Position numbers and translations under genes: made by a program. A DNA stretch of 64,000 bases. Source: Bacteroidota bacterium (GTDB taxonomy: Bacteria > Bacteroidota > Bacteroidia > AKYH767-A > OLB10). Each line of letters opens with the position of its first letter. The stretch's first letter is position 1. This document shows, piece by piece, positions 1 to 9,000 of the stretch. The notes beneath the pieces were generated by a model. That model was not told the DNA's origin and ran no database searches. It saw only the letters and a list, made by a program, of their open reading frames with translations. The stretch spans positions 248,001-312,000 of the forward strand of contig JADJPB010000006.1 of NCBI GenBank assembly GCA_016713445.1. The letters are read 5' to 3'.

Positions 1-1023
1 AATATTAAAAGGGTCATTAATTGGAGAAGGAGAACCCGTTACTCCTCTTGCCTTTTGAGTAGCGTTACAAATTACTCCTAACCCCGCAATTCCACCTCCC
101 CCGGTACTGAAAACATGGCCAATATCATAATTTCCATTTCCAATTCGAGCAGCAACTGTCGATTGATTCTGACCCAACATCGTTCCACCATTACTATTGG
201 TATAAGGATCTGAAGCAGCTACTAAAAATATCAAGGTGTCATTATTCGGAACCAATACTAATCGAGTAGCTACTTCTTGCTCATAAACTCCAGTTACACG
301 ATTCAAACTTGTAACAATAGCAGACAACACCAACGGTACAGTTCCTCCATGAAAAGAAGAATATTCGCCAGTACAAGCAATGGCAGTACGATAAGTACGC
401 AACGTACCACCTGCACTCCGGGCAACATTATTACCTATTCCATTTCTTTGCACATGTGTACGAATTTCTGCTACACTCAATTTATTTTCTTCAGTACTTG
501 CATCAAATCCACATGCAGAAATCGGGCTTGAGCTTATGGCTTCATTCTTCCAATAAACTTTATAAAATTCAGTATTAGAAGAATTGTATGGATCAATATA
601 AACAGTTCCTTGCTCAGAGAAAATCATACCATGAAAACCCCATAGCGTAACATCTAAATAAATTACTGAAGAAGGATCTTCTATACTTTTACCTGACCAG
701 GTTTTAATTCCAGGATATTTATTTTGCAATTCCATGGGGACTATAGGCGTCGCTTTTACCAAAAAGTTTTTCATTGATCCATCAGGAAAAGGAACTTCTA
801 AAACAACTCCTGGCAATGAAGAATTCTCGGCGGGCGCTAAATTCAATCGTGAAGACAACGCATCCATATCTAATTTAAATTGCAAACTGCTTTTTGTTTT
901 TATAGTTGCGTTGCCTAATTGATTTAATTCAGAGGTGCTCGCTTTCTTCCACAATTCTAGATTTGTGCTAAATCCAACTTGACCCATGCTTAATAGCAGG
1001 ATCAATGATAATAATCTTTTCAT
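1..1023 (-). CDS. Secreted reprolysin-like (M12B) zinc metallopeptidase, N-terminal part
   Basis: The reading frame is open from an ATG at 1021-1023 to the window edge (341 codons), so the C-terminus is missing. It starts with a signal peptide (MKRLLSLILLLSMGQVGFS) and a propeptide-like region. From about residue 205 the catalytic-domain pattern of bacterial reprolysin-like peptidases follows: YRTAIACTGEYSSFHGG, VLSAIVTSLNRVTGVYEQE, and DIGHVFSTGGGGIAGLGVCN near the end. In the family the HExxH zinc site lies just after this point, outside the window, so catalysis cannot be confirmed. Large proteases of this kind in Bacteroidota usually end in a T9SS sorting domain. The family call is from motif memory and is fairly secure. 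Confidence 0.8.
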   Translation of the reverse strand, partial: MKRLLSLILLLSMGQVGFSTNLELWKKASTSELNQLGNATIKTKSSLQFKLDMDALSSRLNLAPAENSSLPGVVLEVPFPDGSMKNFLVKATPIVPMELQNKYPGIKTWSGKSIEDPSSVIYLDVTLWGFHGMIFSEQGTVYIDPYNSSNTEFYKVYWKNEAISSSPISACGFDASTEENKLSVAEIRTHVQRNGIGNNVARSAGGTLRTYRTAIACTGEYSSFHGGTVPLVLSAIVTSLNRVTGVYEQEVATRLVLVPNNDTLIFLVAASDPYTNSNGGTMLGQNQSTVAARIGNGNYDIGHVFSTGGGGIAGLGVICNATQKARGVTGSPSPINDPFNI

Positions 1024-1096
1024 ATTTATAGTTTGAGGGGATTTGTTTTGTATAACAAATATACTTAGAACTTTTATCAAATCAATTACAAATTTC

Positions 1097-1132
1097 ATAA
1101 AAAATCCCCCGCATGAGATGAGCATGCAGGGG
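1097..1132 (-). terminator. Rho-independent terminator of the GEVED protein gene
   Basis: Read on the minus strand, GGGG/CCCC plus a 5-bp CATGC/GCATG stem (1107-1115 paired with 1123-1132, one bulged base) is followed by a T-rich run (1097-1106). It sits 18 bases past the stop codon of the upstream minus-strand gene and before the protease gene, so the two are probably separate transcripts. Confidence 0.75.
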
Positions 1133-1150
1133 CTTTAAATTATCAATAAT

Positions 1151-4100
1151 TTACTGTTTTACAAATCGATAACTTTTCACTTCAAGAGAATTTCTCAACT
1201 GAATTGTGTATAAACCTTCTGATAAAAACTCCAAATTAAGTGGCAATAAATTAATTCCAACATGCCCAGGAGTTGATAATTTCTGATAAACTAATCTTCC
1301 TGAGATATCAAAAATTGACAATTGAAGCGACTCATTCGAATTATAATCGAACACCAACGAAGACGAAGGCTCATTCAGCATATACATAATTTCAAATTTC
1401 AAATCTTTTCCAAAACGAACCGGAATATATTCTGAAATCACATTCACCGCTCCATCAAAATCTACTTGAGATAAACGATAATAATTAATTCCATCTTTTG
1501 GTGTGTGATCCCACGTATCATAGTTTAACAACTGATTACTATATCCTGCAGCTTCAACTTTTGCAACATAAGCATGTTCATTAAAATCCAATGTGCGTTC
1601 TACGAAATAATAATCAGAAGCTTCTTCTGACACTGTGGACCAAGTCAATTTTACACTTTCATCAATTCTTTTCGCATCAAAAGAAATCAGCTCTACAGGG
1701 AGTGGTTGGGAATTGATAGAGATTGCCCAAGGATTACTATTTCCTATTGGACCTGCTGCAGCAAAGAAAGGCGCTCCTTGAGCTGGTAAAATTGGCCAAT
1801 CAAAACCTCCTACACGTACAGAATCATAAACTCCAGAAACTTGTCCATATGTTTGAGCATAACTAGCGCTTGTCCACGGAGTGAGTAATCGAATCCATGC
1901 ATTATTCACACCACCTGTTTGGGCTTGGCTACGCCAAGGTTGTGCTCTACCTTGTTGGAAAATGCCCATACCCGTAGCACGCTCAGTAGGTGTAAAACGA
2001 AATATTAAATCAACAACAGGATTCGCGCCCGTTTTACTCACCATCCAAAAACGATCAACGGTTGCCGCAGCATTATTTGCTGCAGTAACTGCATTATTAA
2101 TATGAGTTACTGCAGGAGGCCAAGGTAAATTACCCGGCGCATTATAAGTAGACACACTAAGATTGCCTAAGTCACCGGATGAATGTTGAAATGAAAAAGG
2201 AATGTATGAAGGTGCTGCATTGGCCCCATTTCCAAAGGGCACAACACGGAGGCCATTGTTAGTTCCAATATTCTTCCAATTCACATAGGCACCAGCATTT
2301 TCACTAATGAGAAAACCAGCTGTCCTTGTAATCGGCCCAATAGGGTTTGCTGTACTCGTTGTTGAAGGCAATCCATTATTGATATCTAATGTATTTAGAT
2401 TTAATCTTAACTGACCTTGTGTAAGTGTTAGTGTGTCATTCACAGAGACATTTCTCAGCATCGTAACAAACTGAGAAGCGGCTCCTTTAATAATTTGTAA
2501 TTCATGGAAGATAGTATTTACAGTTCCTCCGAGGTTTTGAGCAAGTGTGCCGTTGAACCTTACCAATGAATTTCCGGATGTAAACAATCCGTTATTATCC
2601 CAATTCGATCCGCTGAAATTCATCACCGTTTTTCTGTTTGAAATCAATGGAGTATAACTGAAGTCTGTAGTTCCGTTATTGATAAACGATCCACTTAGAT
2701 TGATAACTGATGTATCGACATATACCAATGAATTATTATTCAAATTTCCTGCAATTGTTAAATTCGCAAAACTCGACCAAAACTTTGCACCTCCATTATT
2801 ATTCAAATCCGCTCCGATAGCACCATTCAATAAGATTTGTGATCGTCGAAACCTGAAACCAATATTGGGTCGTAGTGTAGATGGTACTTGACCAAAATCT
2901 GAAAGAAGGTTGGGTGAAAGTGAAGTTAAGCTACATCCATTGGTACCTATATTTGTTGAGCCTAACCAAATCATTGATTTTCGTGGAGCAGTGCTTGACA
3001 AATACATAAAATCATTTCCGCCTGGAGTTCCAGCAGTCATGTCGTAACAAATCTGCAATAGGATATTACTTACTCCGTCCCATTTGAAATTCGTTGCTGG
3101 GAGTTTTAATAATCCTGAAGTTGCATTGTATGCCGTATAGACTCCATTACTTGGTGCACTTACTATTAAAGCCGGATTAGTGTACACAGGAGTCACTCCT
3201 AACAATGGATCGTTGGATACAAACTGATCTTGGGCCAACGGTAATTGAGCATACGAGATAGAAAAATTCTGATAAGCTGCAGTACTTAATCTAGAATAGA
3301 AAGACAAATAAATTGAATCAATAATATCATCTGGCAACATTCCTGCAGCCTGCAATTCAGAAACCGTATAGATAACTTGAACTATATTATCCGGAGTTCC
3401 ACCGCCTCTAAAAGCTTGTAGCAATCCTGATGTAGTGACAGAACTTCCAAAAGTGTATATATCGGCCTCTGAAGAATTGATTGAAATTCGCCCATTATTA
3501 TGAATACTTTGTGCGATATTCATGTTCACGGTAGTATCAGTAAGTACCGTCACAGAATCTGTAGCTGCAACTGTTAAATTTTTCGATAACATGGTATCTC
3601 CAACGGCAACTACCGGAAAAAAATAAGATGCAGCTGGTCGTCCAGATGCCACTAAAGAAATCAGTGCATCATCCGATAATGTAGGAACGCGGCCGCACCA
3701 GTTGGTGGGATCATTCCAATCATCTGTAAATCCCAACCACGTTGCAGGCTGTACTGTTATTGATACTGTGGTTGAAGTAGAACTTAATCCAGAATTAGTG
3801 CAGACAACAATACATCGATACCATTCTGTTTGAGTAACATTAAAACTATATATTTTATTAGTAGCACCGGCGATATTTGTCCATGGGCCCGCTGCTGCAG
3901 GAGCACTTTGCCATTGATAAGTTAACCCACCAAAAATGGTAGAAGCATTCGGATTTAACGTCAAATTTATCAAGGAACCAGAACACGCAGTCGATGCCGA
4001 TGCGAAAGCAGAAAATGGGCCTGGTGTACCTGCACAAGCGGGTGGTGTAAATGGATTAATAGTAATTAAATAATCTTCTGATTCACCTGAACCAAAAGTT

Positions 4101-4390
4101 ATGCATGCACTCGTCGAACTATTTGGATTACCACTCCATCGCGATCGTATACGCATCCCCGTTAGCCCTGTTCCAGATGTACCGGGTATCGTGATCGGTA
4201 CTGTTGCTGCATTCCCTGGTGGGTTACTTACAGCTACTTGTTGCCATTCTGTGGGTTCATAAACGCCATTAAAATTATAATCTATCCATACAGATATGAT
4301 ACCGTTGAAAGTTCCGCTAGTAGTGACACTTAAATTATACGTTTGATTTTGTGTTACAGTAGTAGTGGTTGATCCAGATGCTGGATACAC
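1151..4390 (-). CDS. GEVED/Ig-like T9SS-secreted protein, C-terminal piece of a frameshifted gene
   Basis: This 1079-codon frame is the continuation of the gene ending at 4413. It opens in the middle of a GEVED domain (IDYNFNGVYEP ... GESEDYLITI) whose first half lies in the other frame. It continues with an Ig-like module (YQWQSAPAAAGPWTNIAG), a long beta-helix or adhesin-like stretch and a type A T9SS sorting domain at the end (FDISGRLVYQK ... LSEGLYTIQL ... KSYRFVKQ). The in-frame GTG at 4390 is not a believable start: there is no signal peptide and the frame is open upstream to about 4440. The intact protein would be about 1,700 residues, exported across the outer membrane and anchored or released by T9SS. 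Its ligand is unknown. Confidence 0.8.
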   Translation of the reverse strand: MYPASGSTTTTVTQNQTYNLSVTTSGTFNGIISVWIDYNFNGVYEPTEWQQVAVSNPPGNAATVPITIPGTSGTGLTGMRIRSRWSGNPNSSTSACITFGSGESEDYLITINPFTPPACAGTPGPFSAFASASTACSGSLINLTLNPNASTIFGGLTYQWQSAPAAAGPWTNIAGATNKIYSFNVTQTEWYRCIVVCTNSGLSSTSTTVSITVQPATWLGFTDDWNDPTNWCGRVPTLSDDALISLVASGRPAASYFFPVVAVGDTMLSKNLTVAATDSVTVLTDTTVNMNIAQSIHNNGRISINSSEADIYTFGSSVTTSGLLQAFRGGGTPDNIVQVIYTVSELQAAGMLPDDIIDSIYLSFYSRLSTAAYQNFSISYAQLPLAQDQFVSNDPLLGVTPVYTNPALIVSAPSNGVYTAYNATSGLLKLPATNFKWDGVSNILLQICYDMTAGTPGGNDFMYLSSTAPRKSMIWLGSTNIGTNGCSLTSLSPNLLSDFGQVPSTLRPNIGFRFRRSQILLNGAIGADLNNNGGAKFWSSFANLTIAGNLNNNSLVYVDTSVINLSGSFINNGTTDFSYTPLISNRKTVMNFSGSNWDNNGLFTSGNSLVRFNGTLAQNLGGTVNTIFHELQIIKGAASQFVTMLRNVSVNDTLTLTQGQLRLNLNTLDINNGLPSTTSTANPIGPITRTAGFLISENAGAYVNWKNIGTNNGLRVVPFGNGANAAPSYIPFSFQHSSGDLGNLSVSTYNAPGNLPWPPAVTHINNAVTAANNAAATVDRFWMVSKTGANPVVDLIFRFTPTERATGMGIFQQGRAQPWRSQAQTGGVNNAWIRLLTPWTSASYAQTYGQVSGVYDSVRVGGFDWPILPAQGAPFFAAAGPIGNSNPWAISINSQPLPVELISFDAKRIDESVKLTWSTVSEEASDYYFVERTLDFNEHAYVAKVEAAGYSNQLLNYDTWDHTPKDGINYYRLSQVDFDGAVNVISEYIPVRFGKDLKFEIMYMLNEPSSSLVFDYNSNESLQLSIFDISGRLVYQKLSTPGHVGINLLPLNLEFLSEGLYTIQLRNSLEVKSYRFVKQ

Positions 4391-4412
4391 ATTATATGCA
4401 AGCCCGTTATTA

Positions 4413-6278
4413 CTAGAACACCCCCGTTGAATTATTTAATGTATTAAATGTGACATTCGAAGTCCACATGTTATTACAATTCGGAATATGCACTTGAGTA
4501 CAATAACATTGCGCCGGTGTATTTAATGTTACTAATACAGGATTGGTGTAAAGAGTGGTTGCTCCACAAGTAATTCGACATCGATACCATGTTGTTGCAC
4601 CTTGCGTAGTAGCAAAAGGATAGGTAGTTGCTCCAGCTATATTCGTCCATGGGCCTCCTGCTGCTGGGCCACTTTGCCACTGCCAGGTCATTCCAGATCC
4701 AAGTGTAACAGTACCTACGATGTCTAACTTAAATGCCTGCAATGGACAAACATTCGTCAACGAAGTAGTGGCTGATCCTGCATTTGTCAATCCACACGGT
4801 ACACCAGGAACTATGTTGATATTATAATCTTCGGTTTCTCCCCACGTATATGTCCCACAAGGTGGATTTGTATTATTCCCTCCTTCGCGCAAGACAACTC
4901 GCATTCGTGTTGTACCGACAAAAGATGAAAAAGGGATTGTTATACTACCTGTCACTGATGTAGTGACTGGAGTAGCACTTGTTGGACCTGTGGGTCCGCC
5001 GCTAAAAACCCTTTCTGTGACAGGGTCAAAAACACCATCTTGATTGTAATCAATGAACACATTAAAATACGCAGCAAAAAAGAAATTACCCGAAGTAATT
5101 TGACGCAATGTAATGGGATAATTTAATCCCTGTGTGTAGTTCTGAACTGGAACAGAACCAATGAAACTCGAATATGTATTGAAGGAGGTCGGATTATTTG
5201 TGGTAGGCCCAGGTGCTGCGGGGTTCGTCATTGGACCAAAAACCACTTGACCAATATCTGTATCAACACTTGATGTAGCATTAGACCCACAATAACAAGA
5301 TGTAGCCGAATTTAAACCTACAAATGCAACCGTTGAATTTGTTATGGGTCCACCACTACATCGAATTTGACACTGATACCAAGTAGGTGCTATTTGACCT
5401 GTACTTGCATAAATCGCTTGAGTTGCTCCTGGTATAGCAGCAAAGGGTCCTCCTGCACCTACAGTAGAAGACATCCATTGAAAAGTATACCCACTATTAT
5501 ATGGTGGATACAAACCAGAAAGACTTACAGAATAAGGGACACTTGCGCATACAGATGCAGGAAAAGGAACTGCGGTTACACCGCCAGGCACTCCAACGCA
5601 CGGCGTCGCAATATTGTAATAAAGTTGAATATCTGGGCGATAGGTCGTGACAAAACCATTTCCCGCAGGTGGGTTATTATCTGCACCCCAATATTGAAAA
5701 CGATTAGCACCAATATTGCTTCTTGTAAATACTTTACCATTAAATGTTTCACCACCTGCTCCTCCAAAATTAGACTCAACTATAACTTCTAAGTGTGTTC
5801 CGCCACCATTAAAATAAAATGGGCTAGTAAGATTAATCGTCACCCAAGAATTTGCAACGAACGTAGCAGAACTAACTATTCCATTAAAACATAAAGTCGA
5901 AGCACCCGAAACTGTTGCATATGTTGTAGGCGTAAGTCCCCCTGGACCTGCCACCTCCCTCATTCTTACTTGTATAGGGGTATTTGGAGAAGGGTTGTTA
6001 AAGCTTGTTAGAAAAAATGAAACTCGTGAAATAATAATAGCATTAGGAACACCAGCAGCTGTTAATTCCGTAGCATGAAATTGCATTTGCCCACGATCAT
6101 ATCCCCAAAATGTACCTAAAGGTCTATAGTTAAAAGCTGCTCCTGGAGCCGGACCTGCGCCTCCCCCTGGGACATTCACACTTACTTGAGCTTCAAGCCT
6201 TATCGATCCAAACCATATCAAAACTGGGACTAACAAAAGTCTCAAACATTTCATCAATATACTGTTTTTCTGTGTCAT
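4413..6278 (-). CDS. GEVED/Ig-like T9SS-secreted protein, N-terminal piece of a frameshifted gene
   Basis: A 621-codon frame with a signal peptide (LLLVPVLIWFGSIRLEAQ). It then has a fibronectin/adhesin-like region, an Ig-like module with the WYQC motif (residues about 240-330), a full GEVED domain (about 335-495, with VFIDYNQDGVFDP and GETEDYNINI), a second Ig-like module (WQWQSGPAAGGPWTNIAG) and the first half of a second GEVED domain. It stops right after STGVF. Removing one base from the C5 run at 4421-4425 joins it to the downstream frame and restores STGCSSNNG and a whole GEVED domain. The gene is therefore one unit, 1151-6278. GEVED modules are common in secreted Bacteroidota adhesins and proteases; no catalytic domain is visible here. 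Confidence 0.82.
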   Translation of the reverse strand: MTQKNSILMKCLRLLLVPVLIWFGSIRLEAQVSVNVPGGGAGPAPGAAFNYRPLGTFWGYDRGQMQFHATELTAAGVPNAIIISRVSFFLTSFNNPSPNTPIQVRMREVAGPGGLTPTTYATVSGASTLCFNGIVSSATFVANSWVTINLTSPFYFNGGGTHLEVIVESNFGGAGGETFNGKVFTRSNIGANRFQYWGADNNPPAGNGFVTTYRPDIQLYYNIATPCVGVPGGVTAVPFPASVCASVPYSVSLSGLYPPYNSGYTFQWMSSTVGAGGPFAAIPGATQAIYASTGQIAPTWYQCQIRCSGGPITNSTVAFVGLNSATSCYCGSNATSSVDTDIGQVVFGPMTNPAAPGPTTNNPTSFNTYSSFIGSVPVQNYTQGLNYPITLRQITSGNFFFAAYFNVFIDYNQDGVFDPVTERVFSGGPTGPTSATPVTTSVTGSITIPFSSFVGTTRMRVVLREGGNNTNPPCGTYTWGETEDYNINIVPGVPCGLTNAGSATTSLTNVCPLQAFKLDIVGTVTLGSGMTWQWQSGPAAGGPWTNIAGATTYPFATTQGATTWYRCRITCGATTLYTNPVLVTLNTPAQCYCTQVHIPNCNNMWTSNVTFNTLNNSTGVF

Positions 6279-6372
6279 GGAACAAATTGTTAAGATAGGC
6301 TAAAGGTAGGAAAGGTATACTTCAAAATACCAATCTTAACGTAAAAAAATACTCAGTTAATAAACATTTCAA

Positions 6373-6380
6373 TACCTTTG
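6373..6380 (+). promoter_or_regulatory. Bacteroidota-type -7 promoter box before the TPP riboswitch
   Basis: TACCTTTG fits the Bacteroidota -7 consensus TAnnTTTG and ends immediately before the riboswitch, as expected for a transcript that starts with the aptamer. No clear -33 TTTG is present. Confidence 0.5.
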
Positions 6381-6462
6381 ACCCAAACACTGGGGTGCCC
6401 ATAGGGGCTGAGATCAAACCCATACGACCTGATCCGGTTAGTACCGGCGGAGGAAGTGTAAC
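6381..6462 (+). promoter_or_regulatory. TPP (THI-box) riboswitch
   Basis: The conserved TPP aptamer is recognisable: CTGGGGTGCC at 6390-6399, GGCTGAGATC (6406-6415), the ACGACCTGATCCGGTTAGTACCGGC segment (6425-6448) and the closing GGAGGAAGT. It lies 44 bases before the start of the TonB-dependent receptor gene. It should lower expression of that gene when thiamine pyrophosphate is plentiful. No clear terminator hairpin with a T-run follows, so control may act on translation initiation. Confidence 0.93.
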
Positions 6463-6505
6463 GATGTCGCTTTTCTGAGCTCCCCATATCAACCTATTTT
6501 ATATT

Positions 6506-8710
6506 ATGCTAAAATTTGCATTCGGAAGTATTTATTTACTTCTATTTACCTCTTTAAGTTGGGGTCAATCGTCTCTTTTGGGAAGTGTGATTGATCAAAA
6601 TCAAAATACAATTCCAGGAGCTGTATTACATTTGGATAAAACACAGTATTATCAAGTTTCTGATCACAAAGGTCAATTTTCCTTTTTGAATTTGAAAGAT
6701 GGAAACTATAAAATTAATTGCCATTCTCTCGGCTACAGAGATACCTCCATTGAGATTTTTTTATCATCCAAAGCTCAGGTGAAATTAATTCTTCAATCAA
6801 AACTTTACTTTGCAGAGGAAGTGGTTGTTCGAGCAACACGTAGTAGCGAACATTTAGGATTGTCGAGTCAAGTTTTGGAGAAAAAAGAAATTGACCAACT
6901 CAATACTGGGCAGGATTTACCATACCTTCTACAATTCCTTCCCAGTGCCGTTGTTACTTCCGATGCAGGAAATGGAATCGGCTACACAGGTATTCGCATC
7001 CGAGGAAGCGATGCAACCCGCGTGAATGTGACCATCAATGGAATTCCTTTGAACGACGCAGAATCGCAAGGTGTTTATTGGGTAAATCTTCCCGATATGG
7101 CAAGCTCAACACAGAATATTGAAGTCACTCGTGGTGCAGGTTCAAGTACGAATGGAAGTGGTGCTTTTGGTGGAACCATCAATATACTTTCTCAACAACT
7201 GAACGATTCTGCATTTTTTTCATCATCCAATGCGTTTGGATCTTTTAATACTTTAAAGAATAATATTTCATTTGGAACAGGATTGCTCAACAACCATTTT
7301 TCCTTTGAAGGTCGACTTTCAAAAATGACGAGTGATGGATACGTTGATAGAGCAAAATCTGACCTTAAATCATTTTATTTCAGTACGGCTTATCGCGATC
7401 AGAAAAATTTAGTTCGTCTTAATATTTTCTCCGGAAAAGAAATTACGTATCAAAGCTGGAATGGTATACCAGAAAGCAGATGGAAGGGTAACGTTGATGA
7501 AATGATGGCCTACATTGATCGAAATGGATTGAGTGATGAAGAAGCAAAGAATTTACTATCGAGTGGACACACCTATAATTATTACACATATAAAAATCAG
7601 AATGACAATTATCAGCAAGATCATTATCAATTATTGACGAGCAGAAGTTTGAGTAAGTCTTGGATAGCAAATATTGCACTACATGCAACTAAAGGAAAAG
7701 GTTTTTATGAAGAGTATAAATACGATCAAGAACTTGAAAATTATGGCATGTCAACTGCCGGTAGTCCCGACTCACTTATCACAACAACCGATTTGGTAAG
7801 AAGAAGATGGCTTGACAACTGGTTTTATGGTGTAACATGGAGCCTACTTGGAAATGTAAATGAAAAGGTTCATTTAACACTTGGAGGTGCTGCAAATCGC
7901 TATGATGGAATTCACTTCGGTGAAGTTATATGGGCAAGAAATGCAGGCAACAGTGAATTAACGAAACCGTACTACGAAAATGATGCAAGAAAAGATGATA
8001 TCAATTCTTACGTGAAAGCAGACTTTTCACTTTCCTCCAAAATTAATTTTTTTGTAGATGTACAATACCGTCGTGTGAATTATTCTTTCCTTGGCCCCAA
8101 TGAGTTTAGTATATTTCTTCAACAAGAAGTTTCGCATAACTTCTTGAATCCTAAAGTAGGTTTAAGTTATATGTGCAATTCCAATTTATCTTTCTATTCC
8201 TCCGCAGCTGTGGCGCAGAAAGAACCTAATCGAAGTGATTATATCGAATCCTCTGCTAACTCAAGACCGAAGGCTGAAAAAATGATCGACTATGAAGTAG
8301 GAACCCAATGGACGAGCCGTACGCTACGAGCCGGATTGAACTTTTATTACATGAATTATACCGATCAATTAATTCTAACTGGAAAAGTTAACGATGTGGG
8401 CAGTTATACTCGAAGCAATATCAGTAAAAGTTACCGTACGGGTATCGAATTTGAAACAGCGATTCAGTTAGCTAAAAAAATTACTCTGCAAGGAAATATT
8501 ACATTTAGTGAAAATAAAATCCCTACTTACACTGAATTTATTGATGCCTACGATGCAACCTTCACTAATTTAGGACAAGAAAAATTAAATATAAAAACAC
8601 TACCATCCCCTTTTCACCTTCGTTGGTCGCAAGTGGTGCGATACATTTCAATCCCTTCGAAAAAAGTGAAATTAGTTTTATCACCAAATATGTTTCGCAA
8701 CAGTATTTAG
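6506..8710 (+). CDS. TonB-dependent outer-membrane receptor, probable thiamine transporter (frameshifted, main part)
   Basis: Signal peptide (LLLFTSLSWGQ), a carboxypeptidase-regulatory-like domain (residues about 22-90, ending in the SLGYRDTSIEI strand), a plug domain (about 100-235 with TGIRIRGSDATRVNVTINGIPLNDAESQ) and a beta barrel. The TPP riboswitch in front points to thiamine or a thiamine precursor as the substrate. Bacteroides use such a receptor with PnuT and Tnr3, but those partners are not in this window. The frame leaves the barrel at PSPFH and ends with an unrelated 27-residue tail. One extra T in the T4 run at 8611-8614 restores FSPSLVASG and leads into the frame that ends at 8961. 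The intact receptor would be about 818 residues. Confidence 0.88.
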   Translation: MLKFAFGSIYLLLFTSLSWGQSSLLGSVIDQNQNTIPGAVLHLDKTQYYQVSDHKGQFSFLNLKDGNYKINCHSLGYRDTSIEIFLSSKAQVKLILQSKLYFAEEVVVRATRSSEHLGLSSQVLEKKEIDQLNTGQDLPYLLQFLPSAVVTSDAGNGIGYTGIRIRGSDATRVNVTINGIPLNDAESQGVYWVNLPDMASSTQNIEVTRGAGSSTNGSGAFGGTINILSQQLNDSAFFSSSNAFGSFNTLKNNISFGTGLLNNHFSFEGRLSKMTSDGYVDRAKSDLKSFYFSTAYRDQKNLVRLNIFSGKEITYQSWNGIPESRWKGNVDEMMAYIDRNGLSDEEAKNLLSSGHTYNYYTYKNQNDNYQQDHYQLLTSRSLSKSWIANIALHATKGKGFYEEYKYDQELENYGMSTAGSPDSLITTTDLVRRRWLDNWFYGVTWSLLGNVNEKVHLTLGGAANRYDGIHFGEVIWARNAGNSELTKPYYENDARKDDINSYVKADFSLSSKINFFVDVQYRRVNYSFLGPNEFSIFLQQEVSHNFLNPKVGLSYMCNSNLSFYSSAAVAQKEPNRSDYIESSANSRPKAEKMIDYEVGTQWTSRTLRAGLNFYYMNYTDQLILTGKVNDVGSYTRSNISKSYRTGIEFETAIQLAKKITLQGNITFSENKIPTYTEFIDAYDATFTNLGQEKLNIKTLPSPFHLRWSQVVRYISIPSKKVKLVLSPNMFRNSI

Positions 8711-8961
8711 ACAACACCCAAAGTAAAGAAAGTGAATTGCCTTCATATATAGTTAGCGACATACGCTTTTCCTATGAAATTTTAAAATCGAAAATTCCAG
8801 GGTTTAAATTCAATGTATTATTAAATAATATTTTCAATACATTGTATGTTTCAAATGGCTATACGTACGGTTATATCTACGACAATTCTCGCATCAGGGA
8901 AAACTTTTATTTTCCTCAAGCTGGATTTAATTTAGTGGGTCAGTTGACTTTGATATTTTAA
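8623..8961 (+). CDS. C-terminal barrel end of the thiamine TonB receptor (after frameshift)
   Basis: This 112-codon frame carries the last strands of the same receptor: SEISFITKYVSQQYLDNT, the NVLLNNIFNTLYVSNGYTY signature of TonB barrels, and a final strand ending in LTLIF with the aromatic C-terminus needed for barrel insertion. Its TTG at 8623 is not a real start; it is part of the gene that begins at 6506. Confidence 0.85.
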   Translation: MVASGAIHFNPFEKSEISFITKYVSQQYLDNTQSKESELPSYIVSDIRFSYEILKSKIPGFKFNVLLNNIFNTLYVSNGYTYGYIYDNSRIRENFYFPQAGFNLVGQLTLIF

Positions 8962-9000
8962 CGCAGTAATGTCAACAATCAAAAGGCAAGGATTTAAGCC

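Noticed and set aside
277..922. Short plus-strand open frames (84 and 62 residues)
   Set aside because: They are the opposite strand of the reprolysin-like gene, which has a signal peptide and recognisable domains; the plus frames resemble no protein.
8611..8614. Phase-variable TonB receptor
   Set aside because: A run of four T is too short for phase variation, and similar breaks affect housekeeping genes such as mdh.
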